From an uncultured Lentisphaerota bacterium (lineage in GTDB: Bacteria; Verrucomicrobiota; Kiritimatiellia; RFP12; UBA1067), in assembly GCA_900321255.1 (NCBI GenBank), contig ONVK01000034.1:1-34648 (forward strand): 34,648 nucleotides of DNA, written 5' to 3'. Position numbers and translations under genes: made by a program. The notes beneath the pieces are model-generated. The model saw only the letters and a program-made list of their open reading frames with translations, was not told the origin of the DNA and did not search any database. This document shows, in pieces, positions 7,055 to 15,271 of the stretch (position 1 is the stretch's first letter; each line of letters starts with the position of its first letter).

Positions 7055-9841
7055 TTAGTTCTGCTGGTGCGGGGTTTTGCGAACGATGCCAGGAGACAGA
7101 AACTGTCGGTTGTGGTCGAAGTCTGTCGTCAGAGTCTCGGCATGATTGTCGGCATTCGCAGGATTTGGCCAAAGAGCGAAGACCTTGTCGTTTTCCACTT
7201 GTCCGCCGGCGACCAAAGACCACATGTTTGTCGCGAGTGTCGTTGTGCATTCAACGAGGTTGGTTCCCGCAGAGGTCGCAAAGTCCTCGCCTACAGCCCA
7301 GCTCATGCTCCCCGTGGCATCGTTTGCCAACCCCCGTGTGAATTGGGATGCCCAGCGCAGTATACGCCACACTCCGATGGTTTCCGTCCCATACCCCGCC
7401 ATGAAGTTGCCGAGTTTGGCAACAGGCGTCGGTACGCCTCGGAACGTTGCGACCGCGCCCATTCTGTAGTATTCGTTGAGAACATCGTCGGTTATTTGGT
7501 TGTATCGCCAGACTGTCGGCCATGATGTGTTGTCGACTCGTCCGATGTAGTCCATGACGTTGTGGTCGTAGAACCACTTGTCGCCGAAGTCTCCGTCTTG
7601 CTTCTGATACCATGATTTCGTGTCTCGCAGCGTCTGCATGGCGCTGGCGACAACGGCCATGTCGGCGTCAAACACGGCATCTATGCTCGCACCGCAAAGC
7701 GGCAGCACGATGTTCGCATGCGTCCACGGCGAGCCGTCGCAGCGACCTCTGAAGCGGTACACGCCACCTTGCCTTGGATTGACGAAATGCGCCGCAAGTG
7801 CACCTGCGTGGGAGAGGGATCCGCTCATCTGTGGCAGGGCTTCGATGAGTTCCCATTCGCAGGGAAGTGAGGAGGCGTTGACGCCCTCCGGCTCAAGGAC
7901 GAGATTCATGCTCACTGAGAAGTCCGCAACTTCGAAGCCGCCCTCAGCGAGCGTCGCGACATTGCAGAACGGAACGACGAGGTGTTTGTCGGGAAGGGGG
8001 CTGTTGGTGACCGAGAAGGGATAGTCGACGCCGGTCATGAACGGCGGTGGGTTTGCGCTTGCGCCCTGTACGGGGGATGTGACATCCATTCTGACGACCT
8101 CCGCGACGGTGAGCGTCTGGGTCTTACAGTGTGTTTCCCCGCCTATCTCGAGCGTAAGCGCGAATGCGACATCGCCAATAGAGCCGCTTTTCGCAACGCC
8201 CCGTATTTCCTGCCAGTCGTCGCCCGAGTCGAGGACTTCTATCTTCTCTGCACCTGCGATACAGGCGAGCGACATCGTCGCGTTCGTCTCGCACGGCGGA
8301 TTGAACGATCCCGTGACGACATGGCTGTCCCCGCCCTTTATGATCACTGAGGGGCATGACAGCGAGAACCAGGCGTCGGGATTCTGCTCGTTGCTACGCT
8401 GGCACGGACATTGGACTGTCGTCCAGAAGAATCGTCTGTATCCCTCCCATGTTGCCCCAATCTGCCATGACTGCCAGTATCCGGTGCAGTGGCAACCAGT
8501 GCAGTTCCACACGTAGTTGCTGCCGTTTAGATTGACGGGGCAGCAACTGCCGACTATCGATTCTATGGCGGCACCGACATCCGGGACGGTGGAGATATGC
8601 CCGCCGCTATCGCCGTCCGACATGGTAAAGTCCAGCGGTCTTTCGATATCGAAGTCACTGCCAGACCCGCGCGGCGCGGCGTTTCCGCCGCGCAGCAGAT
8701 GCATGGGCTCGGCCAGTCTTATCGTGGCCGCAGGGTCGCTTGCCGATATCTCGTCGACTGGCCAATTCGACTGCACCCTGTAGACGGCTCCGATGAGAAG
8801 CGGCACGGAGCAGGTCTGGCCTTCGTTCGCGATCACAACCATGTCGCCGAGGTTGCTTGGCCCGTCGCATGTAATTGTGATGCGTGTGCTGTCGTGAGTT
8901 GCGGTGAAGGAGAGCCAGTAGTAGGCGTTTTCGCTGGAGTTGGGGTTCCAATCGATTCGTATTGCGTCGTCGGCGTCGAGCGATGCGGAGAGGATTGCTC
9001 CGCAGTTGGCATTGAGCCAGTCGATTCCGGTGCCGAAGCAGTTGCCGTCGTATGCTTTTGGCGTGGAGTCGATCGTATTGTCGAGGCCATCGTCATCCCA
9101 ATCGTATGGGTTGATGGACTTGTAGACGCGTCCAACCTCGTTTGACCACGTCTCGAACCATCCGTTGTCCCTCATGACGATCTGCAAGTTTATCGCGGCG
9201 TTTGTGTCGCCGCCGAGAAATACATTCTCCCAGCAGATTGCGTAGCCGCCGTCGCATGGCCCGTGCCAGATGCGGCTTCGGCCCTGCATCGCGAGAACAC
9301 TGCCCGAGACGCCGGTGGAAATTTCGCGCCCTGCGTCGTGCGGCGCGAAGCGGATACGCCCGTCGATGAACCACCACGCGGAGGAATAGCGCGTGTTGCT
9401 CGGCCCGAAATGGAACGACCATCCGCCGAAGTCGACGAGGTTGCGTCCGAAGCTCGACGCCGCTCCATGGATGTGTGCGTTGCCGACGTATGTCGCATTC
9501 GCCTGCATCGTGTAGTTGTGGGCGATGTCGTTTGTCTCGTAGGCGAAACGGTAGCCCTGCGCGATCTCCTCGTCAGACACTGTCTGCGGAAGCATCCTTG
9601 GAGAAAGTAGTGGCGGCGTCGGCAGCCCCTGTGTGCCATCGCCGCCGTTCTGTTTCTGCGCCTGCACTGTCGCAACGATTGCAATGCTCACGAGGGCGAC
9701 TTTAAGGAAGTGTGGCATCGCCATGAAGCTGGCACACGCCGCCTTGAGCGGCTTGCGCATCAACATCGCTGCAATAAGCCCGCAGAACGCGAGCGCGGCA
9801 AGTGTGCCGACGAGATGCCAGTTTGTGCCGTTCATCGCCAT
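7055..9841 (-). CDS. large secreted scaffold protein 1 with calcium-loop region and variable C-terminus
   Basis: The frame encodes 928 aa from ATG 9841 or 926 aa from ATG 9835. AGGAGG at 9844-9849 is only 2 bp from the first ATG but 8 bp from the second, so 9835 is the likelier start. Two hydrophobic helices lie in the first ~62 residues, the second ending like a signal peptide (VATVQAQ). Residues ~110-200 share HGAASSFGRNLVDFG with the paralogue at 20573-23293 (HGAASSFGNNVVDFG). Around residues 242-270 lies NPYDWDDDGLDNTIDSTP, a thrombospondin type-3-like calcium loop. A cysteine-rich patch (CTGCHCTGYWQSW) and several beta-sandwich-like stretches follow. The last ~250 residues, from about SIDAVFDADM, bear no resemblance to the paralogue's end. 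It is translated just after the EF-hand protein and before a small exported protein. A surface or secreted role is likely; activity is unknown. Confidence 0.8.
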   Translation of the reverse strand: MAMNGTNWHLVGTLAALAFCGLIAAMLMRKPLKAACASFMAMPHFLKVALVSIAIVATVQAQKQNGGDGTQGLPTPPLLSPRMLPQTVSDEEIAQGYRFAYETNDIAHNYTMQANATYVGNAHIHGAASSFGRNLVDFGGWSFHFGPSNTRYSSAWWFIDGRIRFAPHDAGREISTGVSGSVLAMQGRSRIWHGPCDGGYAICWENVFLGGDTNAAINLQIVMRDNGWFETWSNEVGRVYKSINPYDWDDDGLDNTIDSTPKAYDGNCFGTGIDWLNANCGAILSASLDADDAIRIDWNPNSSENAYYWLSFTATHDSTRITITCDGPSNLGDMVVIANEGQTCSVPLLIGAVYRVQSNWPVDEISASDPAATIRLAEPMHLLRGGNAAPRGSGSDFDIERPLDFTMSDGDSGGHISTVPDVGAAIESIVGSCCPVNLNGSNYVWNCTGCHCTGYWQSWQIGATWEGYRRFFWTTVQCPCQRSNEQNPDAWFSLSCPSVIIKGGDSHVVTGSFNPPCETNATMSLACIAGAEKIEVLDSGDDWQEIRGVAKSGSIGDVAFALTLEIGGETHCKTQTLTVAEVVRMDVTSPVQGASANPPPFMTGVDYPFSVTNSPLPDKHLVVPFCNVATLAEGGFEVADFSVSMNLVLEPEGVNASSLPCEWELIEALPQMSGSLSHAGALAAHFVNPRQGGVYRFRGRCDGSPWTHANIVLPLCGASIDAVFDADMAVVASAMQTLRDTKSWYQKQDGDFGDKWFYDHNVMDYIGRVDNTSWPTVWRYNQITDDVLNEYYRMGAVATFRGVPTPVAKLGNFMAGYGTETIGVWRILRWASQFTRGLANDATGSMSWAVGEDFATSAGTNLVECTTTLATNMWSLVAGGQVENDKVFALWPNPANADNHAETLTTDFDHNRQFLSPGIVRKTPHQQN

Positions 9842-9847
9842 TGCCTC

Positions 9848-10324
9848 CTATTGAATTCTTATCGAGAAATGCTTGTTCGCGATGCATTCTGTCACTACTG
9901 CGTCTACTTCGCCTTCGCCGCGCTTCACGACCTTGGCGAGATTCCACGACGGGTCGAAGTCGCGGTGGCTGATGCGTAGCGTCTCGTCGACATCGTCTAA
10001 AACGCGCCCGGCGGCATAGTCGGCGAGATAGCGGCTGCCGCAGTCGATGCCGAAGACGAACGCCGTCTCGTCAAAGGAAAGGTCGCCGTCTTCGTCGACG
10101 TCGTGCCCAATTGCGACCATCACCTCGTTCGAGACGCAGTTGGCCGCTTCAATACGCAGGGCGAACTCGTCGAGACGCGACATGTTTACGTGGATCGTGA
10201 CATTTGTCGAAACCTCTGAGTCCGGCAGAGTTCCCTCGGGGAGCTGTGGCCATTCGTATTCTTTTGCCGCGCATAGTGTTAAGGTGCACGTTGCGGCTAA
10301 TGCAATCAGGATTAATTTTCTCAT
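9848..10324 (-). CDS. small exported EF-hand protein 1 (158 aa)
   Basis: The start is ATG 10324 with AAAGGAAA upstream. Longer frames reaching 10474 merely read through the GTATAC-box repeat and are rejected; this start also gives the same length as the paralogue at 20100-20573. A signal peptide covers residues 1-19. Residues 75-86 are a full EF-hand calcium loop (DVDEDGDLSFDE), with the cysteine-bearing phrase FGIDCGSRYLADY after it and a DPSWNLAKVVKRG motif shared with the paralogue (DPAWNRLKVVRRG). The stop codon lies within 3 bp of the ribosome site of the scaffold gene, so the two are translationally linked. The pair probably works as one exported calcium-dependent unit, for example a chaperone or subunit for the scaffold (inference). 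Confidence 0.8.
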   Translation of the reverse strand: MRKLILIALAATCTLTLCAAKEYEWPQLPEGTLPDSEVSTNVTIHVNMSRLDEFALRIEAANCVSNEVMVAIGHDVDEDGDLSFDETAFVFGIDCGSRYLADYAAGRVLDDVDETLRISHRDFDPSWNLAKVVKRGEGEVDAVVTECIANKHFSIRIQ

Positions 10325-10393
10325 TCTCGATGATTTCCTTTCCGTCCGCTGATCCCGTGCGGGCGGCGAGAGTATAGCAGAATACGGCTTTCC

Positions 10394-10460
10394 GCAAGTA
10401 TACGTGAAGTATACGTTTGCAAGAAAAACGGCTCTGAAGTATACGTTTGCGTATACTTCG
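10394..10460 (+). repeat. GTATAC-box element R1
   Basis: Four palindromic GTATAC hexamers are spaced 11, 30 and 12 bp apart (start to start). The 14-mer AAGTATACGTTTGC occurs once and AAGTATACGTGAAG precedes it; the element ends CGTATAC. It lies between the divergent EF-hand gene and RHS 1, about 45 bp upstream of the RHS -10 box. Close copies are at 19943, 25484 and 31552. Confidence 0.9.
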
Positions 10461-10505
10461 CGGAAAATCTGCATTTTCAGGGCTTCGTTTGGCCTTGAAT
10501 TGTGG

Positions 10506-10511
10506 TATACT
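10506..10511 (+). promoter_or_regulatory. candidate -10 box for RHS protein 1
   Basis: TATACT lies 38 bp before the ATG. No convincing -35 hexamer is visible (TTCGTT at a 16 bp spacing is the nearest), so activation by a factor bound to R1 is plausible. The whole stretch from R1 to the ATG is nearly identical at RHS 2. Confidence 0.5.
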
Positions 10512-10517
10512 CTGCGC

Positions 10518-10530
10518 CGTCTGCAAGACG
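10518..10530 (+). promoter_or_regulatory. 5' mRNA hairpin ahead of RHS 1
   Basis: CGTCT-GCA-AGACG forms a short stem at the predicted 5' end of the transcript, just before the AAAGGAA ribosome site. RHS 2 has a different but still paired version at 25605-25616. Confidence 0.4.
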
Positions 10531-10548
10531 CAGAAAGGAAACGTCAAC

Positions 10549-13500
10549 ATGAAACACATCAAGAAAATCGCATTGGCCTTTGTCGTTATGGCGGGGCTTG
10601 TCACCGTCGCCGCCGAGCGCGTCGACTTCTCCAACCGCCCGCTTCTCGCGGGCCGCGCATCGCTCACCGAGGTGGGCTACGTCGAAAGCCGCAGCCTCGG
10701 CGTCGCAAGGCTCTCGCCCGAACTTACGATGCCGATCGAGCTCGTCTACGACTCGTCCTCCGAGAAGACGGGCGCGTTCGGCTTCGCGTGGCGCTCGCCG
10801 CAGCTCGAGTCGTCCGCCGCGTGGGACAAGGACGGAATGCTCTGGACTTCTCCTTGGGGCGAAAAGGTTAAGTTCTTCCCGAAGAGCGAGAAGACGCCGA
10901 ATGACGCCGTCAAGATCGAGGTCGTCGAGGAGGCGAAGAAGGGCCGCGGCTACTTCGCGCCCTACTCCGAGTGGGAGGCCGACGTCGCCACTGGCAACCC
11001 CGAAACTGACGGCAACTGGATCGTGAAGGGCAGGAAGTCCCTCGTCGGCTGGGCGTTCTCCTATTCGTCGGGACGCCTCGCGAAGATCACCGCCCCTACG
11101 GGACGTACGGCGGACTTCTCCTACGACGCCGACGGACGCCTCGTCGCGGTCTCCCATGGCGGCACGGCGTTCGTCTCAATCGCCTACGACGGCGCGTTCG
11201 CCAAGTCGGTCATGGTTGGCGGTGTGGCGACAACGCTCGCCTACGAGAACCGGACGCTCGAGATACTCCCGCGTACGAAGGACGGCAGGGTTGCGCATCC
11301 CGTCCGTCCGCAGCTCGTCTCCCTCAAGCGCGGCTCTTTGGATGCCGTCCAGTTTGGCTACGCGGGCAACTACCTCGCGTCCATCGCCCAGGGCGCGATG
11401 CGCGAGGACATCGCCTTCGAGAAGGTCGAACGCACGGCGCGCATCGTCTCCGACGGCGATTTCTCCTACTCCTACAACGGCGGCGTCAGTCTCCGCGACA
11501 AGGCGAACCGCACGGCCTCGTACCGCTACGACGCGAAGAACGGCGTGTTCTCCGTTGCCGACTTCTCCGGCAAGAAGTCGACCGTCTACTACTTCATGCG
11601 CTACGACGTCGCGTATCTCGGCAAGGTCCGCAAGATTGTCGACGGCGAGGGGAAGGACCTCGTCTCCTATCGCTACGACGCGAAGAGCGGAAACGTCACG
11701 CGCGTACGCGACCGCTTCGGCAACGACCGCGACTTTGAGTACGACTCCGACGGCCGCCTCGCGAGGGCTTCGCGCAGGGCGCACGGCGAGAGGATGGTCG
11801 AGCCCGTCGCCTCGTTCGCCTACGCGAAAGGGCGCGAACCGGTCGCTGTCTCGCTCCTGAACGCCGACGGCACTCCTGCGGTCACGACGCGCCTTTCCCG
11901 CGACAGACAGGGCAACGTCACGTCTATGGACGACGGACGCGGTAAGGCGGAGGTCTCCTATAACAAGTCGGGCTTCCCGGTTTCGGTGAAAGACCCCATA
12001 GGAAACATAACAAAGATTTGCTACAATACCTTCAACGCGCCCGTCAGCGTGACGGACGCAAACGGGATCGTGACGAAGTACGCATACAACGATGCCGGGC
12101 TTGTCACCCGCATGGAGCGCCTCGACGGAAGCGAGACGCTTGCTTCGCTTGCCGTTTCCTACGACGGCGCTGGTCGCCCGGTTTCGTACATTGACCAGGA
12201 CGGACTTTCCAAGTCTTTCGAGCGCGACGCGTTCGGCAAGGTGCTGAAGGAGAAATTTCCCGACGGCTCTGAGTGCGCTTATTCTTATGACGCGCTTGGC
12301 CGCCGCACGTCGGTGATCGACGAGAACGGACACGAGATCCGCTTCGGCTGGGGCCGCTTCGGGCTTGAGTCGCGCACGACCGCCGCAGGTCAGCTCACGG
12401 ACTACGTCCGCGACGACCTCGGATTCGTCAAGGAAGTAGTCTCCAAGTGGAACGGCAGCGAAGACAGACGCATTTCGAGCGAGTACGACGAGTTCGGTAG
12501 GCTCACGTATGCCGACTACGGCAACGGCGAGATCGAGCGCTTTGAGTACGACAAGTGGAACCGTCTTGCCAAGCACACGCGCGGCAGAACCGAGGAGATG
12601 TACAGGTATGACCACTTCGGCCGCCTCGTCGAGAAGCGCGAGAACGGGCTTGCGACAAGCTATACCTACGACACCTGGGGCAACCGCCTTTCCCGCGTCA
12701 CGAAGAACCGCAAGGGAGAGGTCGTCTCGAAGGAGAACCGCGCCTACGACAGGTTCGGACGCCTCGCCGAGACAGCTGCTGGCTTCGGCTCGAAGGTGAC
12801 GTACGCATACGACTCCAGGGGACGCCTCGCGCGACAGGTCGTCGACGGCTCGCCCATTGACTACGAGTACACGAAGTACGGACAGCTGGCTGCGAAACAT
12901 CTTGGCGGGAAGCTCAATCCCGACGCCTCCGTGACTTACGAATACTCGAAGTCGGGACAGATCGTCGCCCGCACCGCGAACGGCGTCCGCCAGACGTACG
13001 AGTACGACAAGAAAGGCCAGCTGCTCGCTGTCAAGGATTCCGACGGCAACGCGGTCGAGCGCTACGCGTACGACAAAGCCGGCAACATGCTCAAGAAGAC
13101 CGTCAACGGCAAGACGACCACCTTCGCGTTCGACGCGGCGAACCAGCTCGTCTCGTCTACGACCGACGGCGTGACCACTCGCTACACCTACGACGCGGCG
13201 GGCCGCCTCGTCCGCGAGGGCAACAAGCGCTACACCTACGGCTATCTCGACAAGGTCCTCTCCGTCACTGACGGCGACACGACCCGCACTTTCACCTACC
13301 ACGCCGACGGCCAGCTGGCATCCGCAAACTACGTCAACAATGGTAGGGCGGGCGCCCCGCGCACGCCGCAAACCGAAACCTTCCAGTGGGACGGCCTTGC
13401 CCTCATCCAGCGCGGCGACGAGCAGTTCATCAACGAGCCTCACGTCGGTGGAGGCAATCCCGTCGCGTCATCCAAGGGCACCTCGTACTTCAACGACGCG

Positions 13501-14220
13501 CTCGGCACGGCCGTCGGCTCCAAGTCGAACGGCAAGTACTCCGCCGCCGCGCTTACGGCCTTCGGAGAAGACTTAACCGTCCACTCTCCAACTCCAACTC
13601 AGAACTCCAACTTCTTTACAGGCAAGCCGATGGTTGAAGGTCTGGGCCACGCGTTCTGGATGCGCAACTACCGCGCGGGTCTTGCCAAGTGGCAGACCGC
13701 GGATCCGATGGGCTATCCCGACGGCTGGAACCAGCTCGCGTACTGCAACAATGCCGCGACGAGCGCAGTTGATCTGTGGGGATGTAAAGAGATTGTACTT
13801 TTAGGGGAGGTTGATCATTCTGGGTATCACGTTGCTACAGTCTGGGCAGAATGTAATCATAAATATAACAAGCCTGAGTTCACAATCCATGTTGGACAGC
13901 TAAAAGATCATCCCGACAATAAATATGTCAAGGCAAGTGTAGACGGTACAACAAATATACCGGCGACTCCGAATTTTTCATACGTAACTACGTATGCATA
14001 TACTGATGCTGATATTACCCATCAAGTCACTTTGGAGAATTTTGAGTTGGTAAAAAATAATGCGGTTCCGGTGGATGCGCTTTTCAATAAGATAATTATG
14101 TGGGAGTATCAAGTTGAGTTTGATGTCAAAGATGAATGGGAGGAAAACTCAGCGCTAAAGAAAAAGACCCGTGTTGAAAAGCAAGAAAAAGTTTCCGGCA
14201 GGCATACCATTGAAGAGTAA
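10549..14220 (+). CDS. RHS/YD-repeat protein 1 with AT-rich C-terminal tip
   Basis: This protein of 1223 aa starts at ATG 10549 (AAAGGAA upstream); the longer frame from 10447 reads through the repeat and promoter and is rejected. Residues 1-22 are a signal peptide. Residues ~200-1000 carry many YD repeats of the form YxYDxxGRL (for example FSYDADGRLVAV, YSYDALGRRTSV, YAYDKAGNMLKK). The core ends near residue 1077 with WMRNYRAGLAKWQTADPMGYPDG...VDLWG, the counterpart of the RHS-associated core that forms and seals the shell in known RHS/Tc toxins. The last ~146 residues (from about nucleotide 13783) are AT-rich, lysine-rich and unlike RHS 2. In polymorphic RHS systems this position holds a toxin; no known toxin motif is seen here. 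No PAAR, VgrG or other type VI parts are present, and the signal peptide suggests Sec export. A repeat insertion (13342-13369) adds 8 codons relative to RHS 2. Confidence 0.9.
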   Translation: MKHIKKIALAFVVMAGLVTVAAERVDFSNRPLLAGRASLTEVGYVESRSLGVARLSPELTMPIELVYDSSSEKTGAFGFAWRSPQLESSAAWDKDGMLWTSPWGEKVKFFPKSEKTPNDAVKIEVVEEAKKGRGYFAPYSEWEADVATGNPETDGNWIVKGRKSLVGWAFSYSSGRLAKITAPTGRTADFSYDADGRLVAVSHGGTAFVSIAYDGAFAKSVMVGGVATTLAYENRTLEILPRTKDGRVAHPVRPQLVSLKRGSLDAVQFGYAGNYLASIAQGAMREDIAFEKVERTARIVSDGDFSYSYNGGVSLRDKANRTASYRYDAKNGVFSVADFSGKKSTVYYFMRYDVAYLGKVRKIVDGEGKDLVSYRYDAKSGNVTRVRDRFGNDRDFEYDSDGRLARASRRAHGERMVEPVASFAYAKGREPVAVSLLNADGTPAVTTRLSRDRQGNVTSMDDGRGKAEVSYNKSGFPVSVKDPIGNITKICYNTFNAPVSVTDANGIVTKYAYNDAGLVTRMERLDGSETLASLAVSYDGAGRPVSYIDQDGLSKSFERDAFGKVLKEKFPDGSECAYSYDALGRRTSVIDENGHEIRFGWGRFGLESRTTAAGQLTDYVRDDLGFVKEVVSKWNGSEDRRISSEYDEFGRLTYADYGNGEIERFEYDKWNRLAKHTRGRTEEMYRYDHFGRLVEKRENGLATSYTYDTWGNRLSRVTKNRKGEVVSKENRAYDRFGRLAETAAGFGSKVTYAYDSRGRLARQVVDGSPIDYEYTKYGQLAAKHLGGKLNPDASVTYEYSKSGQIVARTANGVRQTYEYDKKGQLLAVKDSDGNAVERYAYDKAGNMLKKTVNGKTTTFAFDAANQLVSSTTDGVTTRYTYDAAGRLVREGNKRYTYGYLDKVLSVTDGDTTRTFTYHADGQLASANYVNNGRAGAPRTPQTETFQWDGLALIQRGDEQFINEPHVGGGNPVASSKGTSYFNDALGTAVGSKSNGKYSAAALTAFGEDLTVHSPTPTQNSNFFTGKPMVEGLGHAFWMRNYRAGLAKWQTADPMGYPDGWNQLAYCNNAATSAVDLWGCKEIVLLGEVDHSGYHVATVWAECNHKYNKPEFTIHVGQLKDHPDNKYVKASVDGTTNIPATPNFSYVTTYAYTDADITHQVTLENFELVKNNAVPVDALFNKIIMWEYQVEFDVKDEWEENSALKKKTRVEKQEKVSGRHTIEE
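13342..13369 (+). repeat. in-frame hairpin insertion (element E1)
   Basis: GGTAGGGCGGGCGCCCCGCG and the bases after it add codons for NNGRAGAPRTPQ. At the equivalent site RHS 2 reads NYGGSSESFAWDG, without them. The GGTAGGG start and GC-rich hairpin match the reverse complements of elements at 16268-16294 and 21029-21058. Confidence 0.6.
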
Positions 14221-14231
14221 GGAGAGATGCT

Positions 14232-15137
14232 ATGAAGTACTGTGTGTTTGTTTTTGGGGCGATATTAGCATGTTGCTGTGCACAGGCCCATGTGCGGTAT
14301 GACTTCTCGATGGGGCCGATAGGTTCCGAAAAGACGTTCCTGCGGGGGCTTCACAGTGACTTCTATGTGATGCCCTGGGGGAATGCCCGGCGCCTGTCGT
14401 GGCTGCCGTCATCTGATTGCCTGCTGGAAAGCAGTGCTCCTGTTACGAATCGCATATGGGGGGTGTCGACCATTGCGGCGCTGAATTCTATTTCGTGCGC
14501 CGGCAATGGCTGTGACTTGAGATATGGAATTCGCGTTTACACCAAGTATCTCACGACAGATAGTTGGGTTACCAACATGACATCTAGGATTCCTGACGGT
14601 GTAGAGCATAATGTATTTCGGACGGAGCGAATTGTCTCATTTTGTCTTGGCGATCGAGAACGTCCGGACGAAGTGGGGGTTCCGAAGTTCATTGAGCAGG
14701 CTGACATGCTTGTCAGGCAACGTCATCCAGCGGCTATCATGTGCTCGGCAGGGATCATGTGTGATCTTCTTCATTCGAATAGTGTCCAAAAAGCTTCATT
14801 TGCGGTGTATGTGGACTCTGAAGGCAATTTGACAGTCGCATACTCCAACGAGGCGAAACAAGTGATCTATCTTAAGGACTTCAAATACGAAAAAGGTGCG
14901 TTGTATGGAAGCGTTGGAAATGAGATTAATATGAACCATCCTGTTGCGGAGCTGAAAGACGATCTCAGTGAAGCATCTGTGGCGTTCCATGTATTTCATA
15001 CCAGAAGTAGTCAAATCCGGCTCTTGTTGAAAAACGTAGATGGGATTATCCGTTGCCTGCAACAGCGGTCAGCTGGTGAAGGTTTCGTGTGGACAGCCGA
15101 TTCCACTCCTAATGACGGGGATAATTTGGCGTTTTGA
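14232..15137 (+). CDS. exported protein following RHS 1 (301 aa)
   Basis: It starts 11 bp after the RHS 1 stop, with AAGGAGAG as ribosome site. Residues 1-19 form a signal peptide (VFGAILACCCAQA), and the cysteines there could also mark a lipoprotein (ACC-C), though Sec cleavage after AQA is more typical. The mature protein shows mixed alpha/beta character, with phrases such as HVRYDFSMGPIGSE and IEQADMLVRQRHPA; no family is recognised. By position it would be the immunity or partner gene of the RHS 1 tip. RHS 2 is followed by an unrelated exported protein, which fits tip-specific partners. Export of an immunity protein would imply an extracytoplasmic target. This role is inference. Confidence 0.75.
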   Translation: MKYCVFVFGAILACCCAQAHVRYDFSMGPIGSEKTFLRGLHSDFYVMPWGNARRLSWLPSSDCLLESSAPVTNRIWGVSTIAALNSISCAGNGCDLRYGIRVYTKYLTTDSWVTNMTSRIPDGVEHNVFRTERIVSFCLGDRERPDEVGVPKFIEQADMLVRQRHPAAIMCSAGIMCDLLHSNSVQKASFAVYVDSEGNLTVAYSNEAKQVIYLKDFKYEKGALYGSVGNEINMNHPVAELKDDLSEASVAFHVFHTRSSQIRLLLKNVDGIIRCLQQRSAGEGFVWTADSTPNDGDNLAF

Positions 15138-15202
15138 GGTCTATGGGAATAGAGCATAGAACCTGGCGAAAGTGAGAGGATTGCAGATTTCCTGCAAGAG
15201 AA

Positions 15203-15249
15203 GTACGAAGGCTGTGCTTATAGCTGAATGGTTGCTGGAGGCCGTCTAG
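15203..15249 (+). repeat. degenerate repeat encoding a KAVL-type helix remnant (copy B)
   Basis: It reads RSTKAVLIAEWLLEAV then a stop, matching 6149-6196. The rest of 15138-15271 shows no gene; it separates the RHS 1 follower from the truncated ligase-like gene. Confidence 0.45.
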
Positions 15250-15271
15250 TGCGGCAGAGGGTAGGTGCATA

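Noticed and set aside
10394..10460. CRISPR-like array
   Set aside because: The repeats are 6-14 bp boxes with tiny spacers, and copies lie kilobases apart next to promoters; no cas genes are present.
10325..10474. N-terminal extension of EF-hand protein 1
   Set aside because: It would be translated from the GTATAC-box repeat. The start at 10324 gives a signal peptide and the same length as the paralogue.
10447..10548. N-terminal extension of RHS 1 (and the same for RHS 2 from 25589)
   Set aside because: The extra codons run through the promoter and hairpin. The ATG at 10549/25634 has a ribosome site and begins a good signal peptide.
11176..13443. Long open frame on the minus strand (about 755 codons)
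   Set aside because: It lies wholly inside RHS 1, whose plus-strand protein has clear YD repeats. The opposite frame is open only because of GC-rich, codon-biased DNA, and the product is a low-complexity Arg/Val/Ala string.
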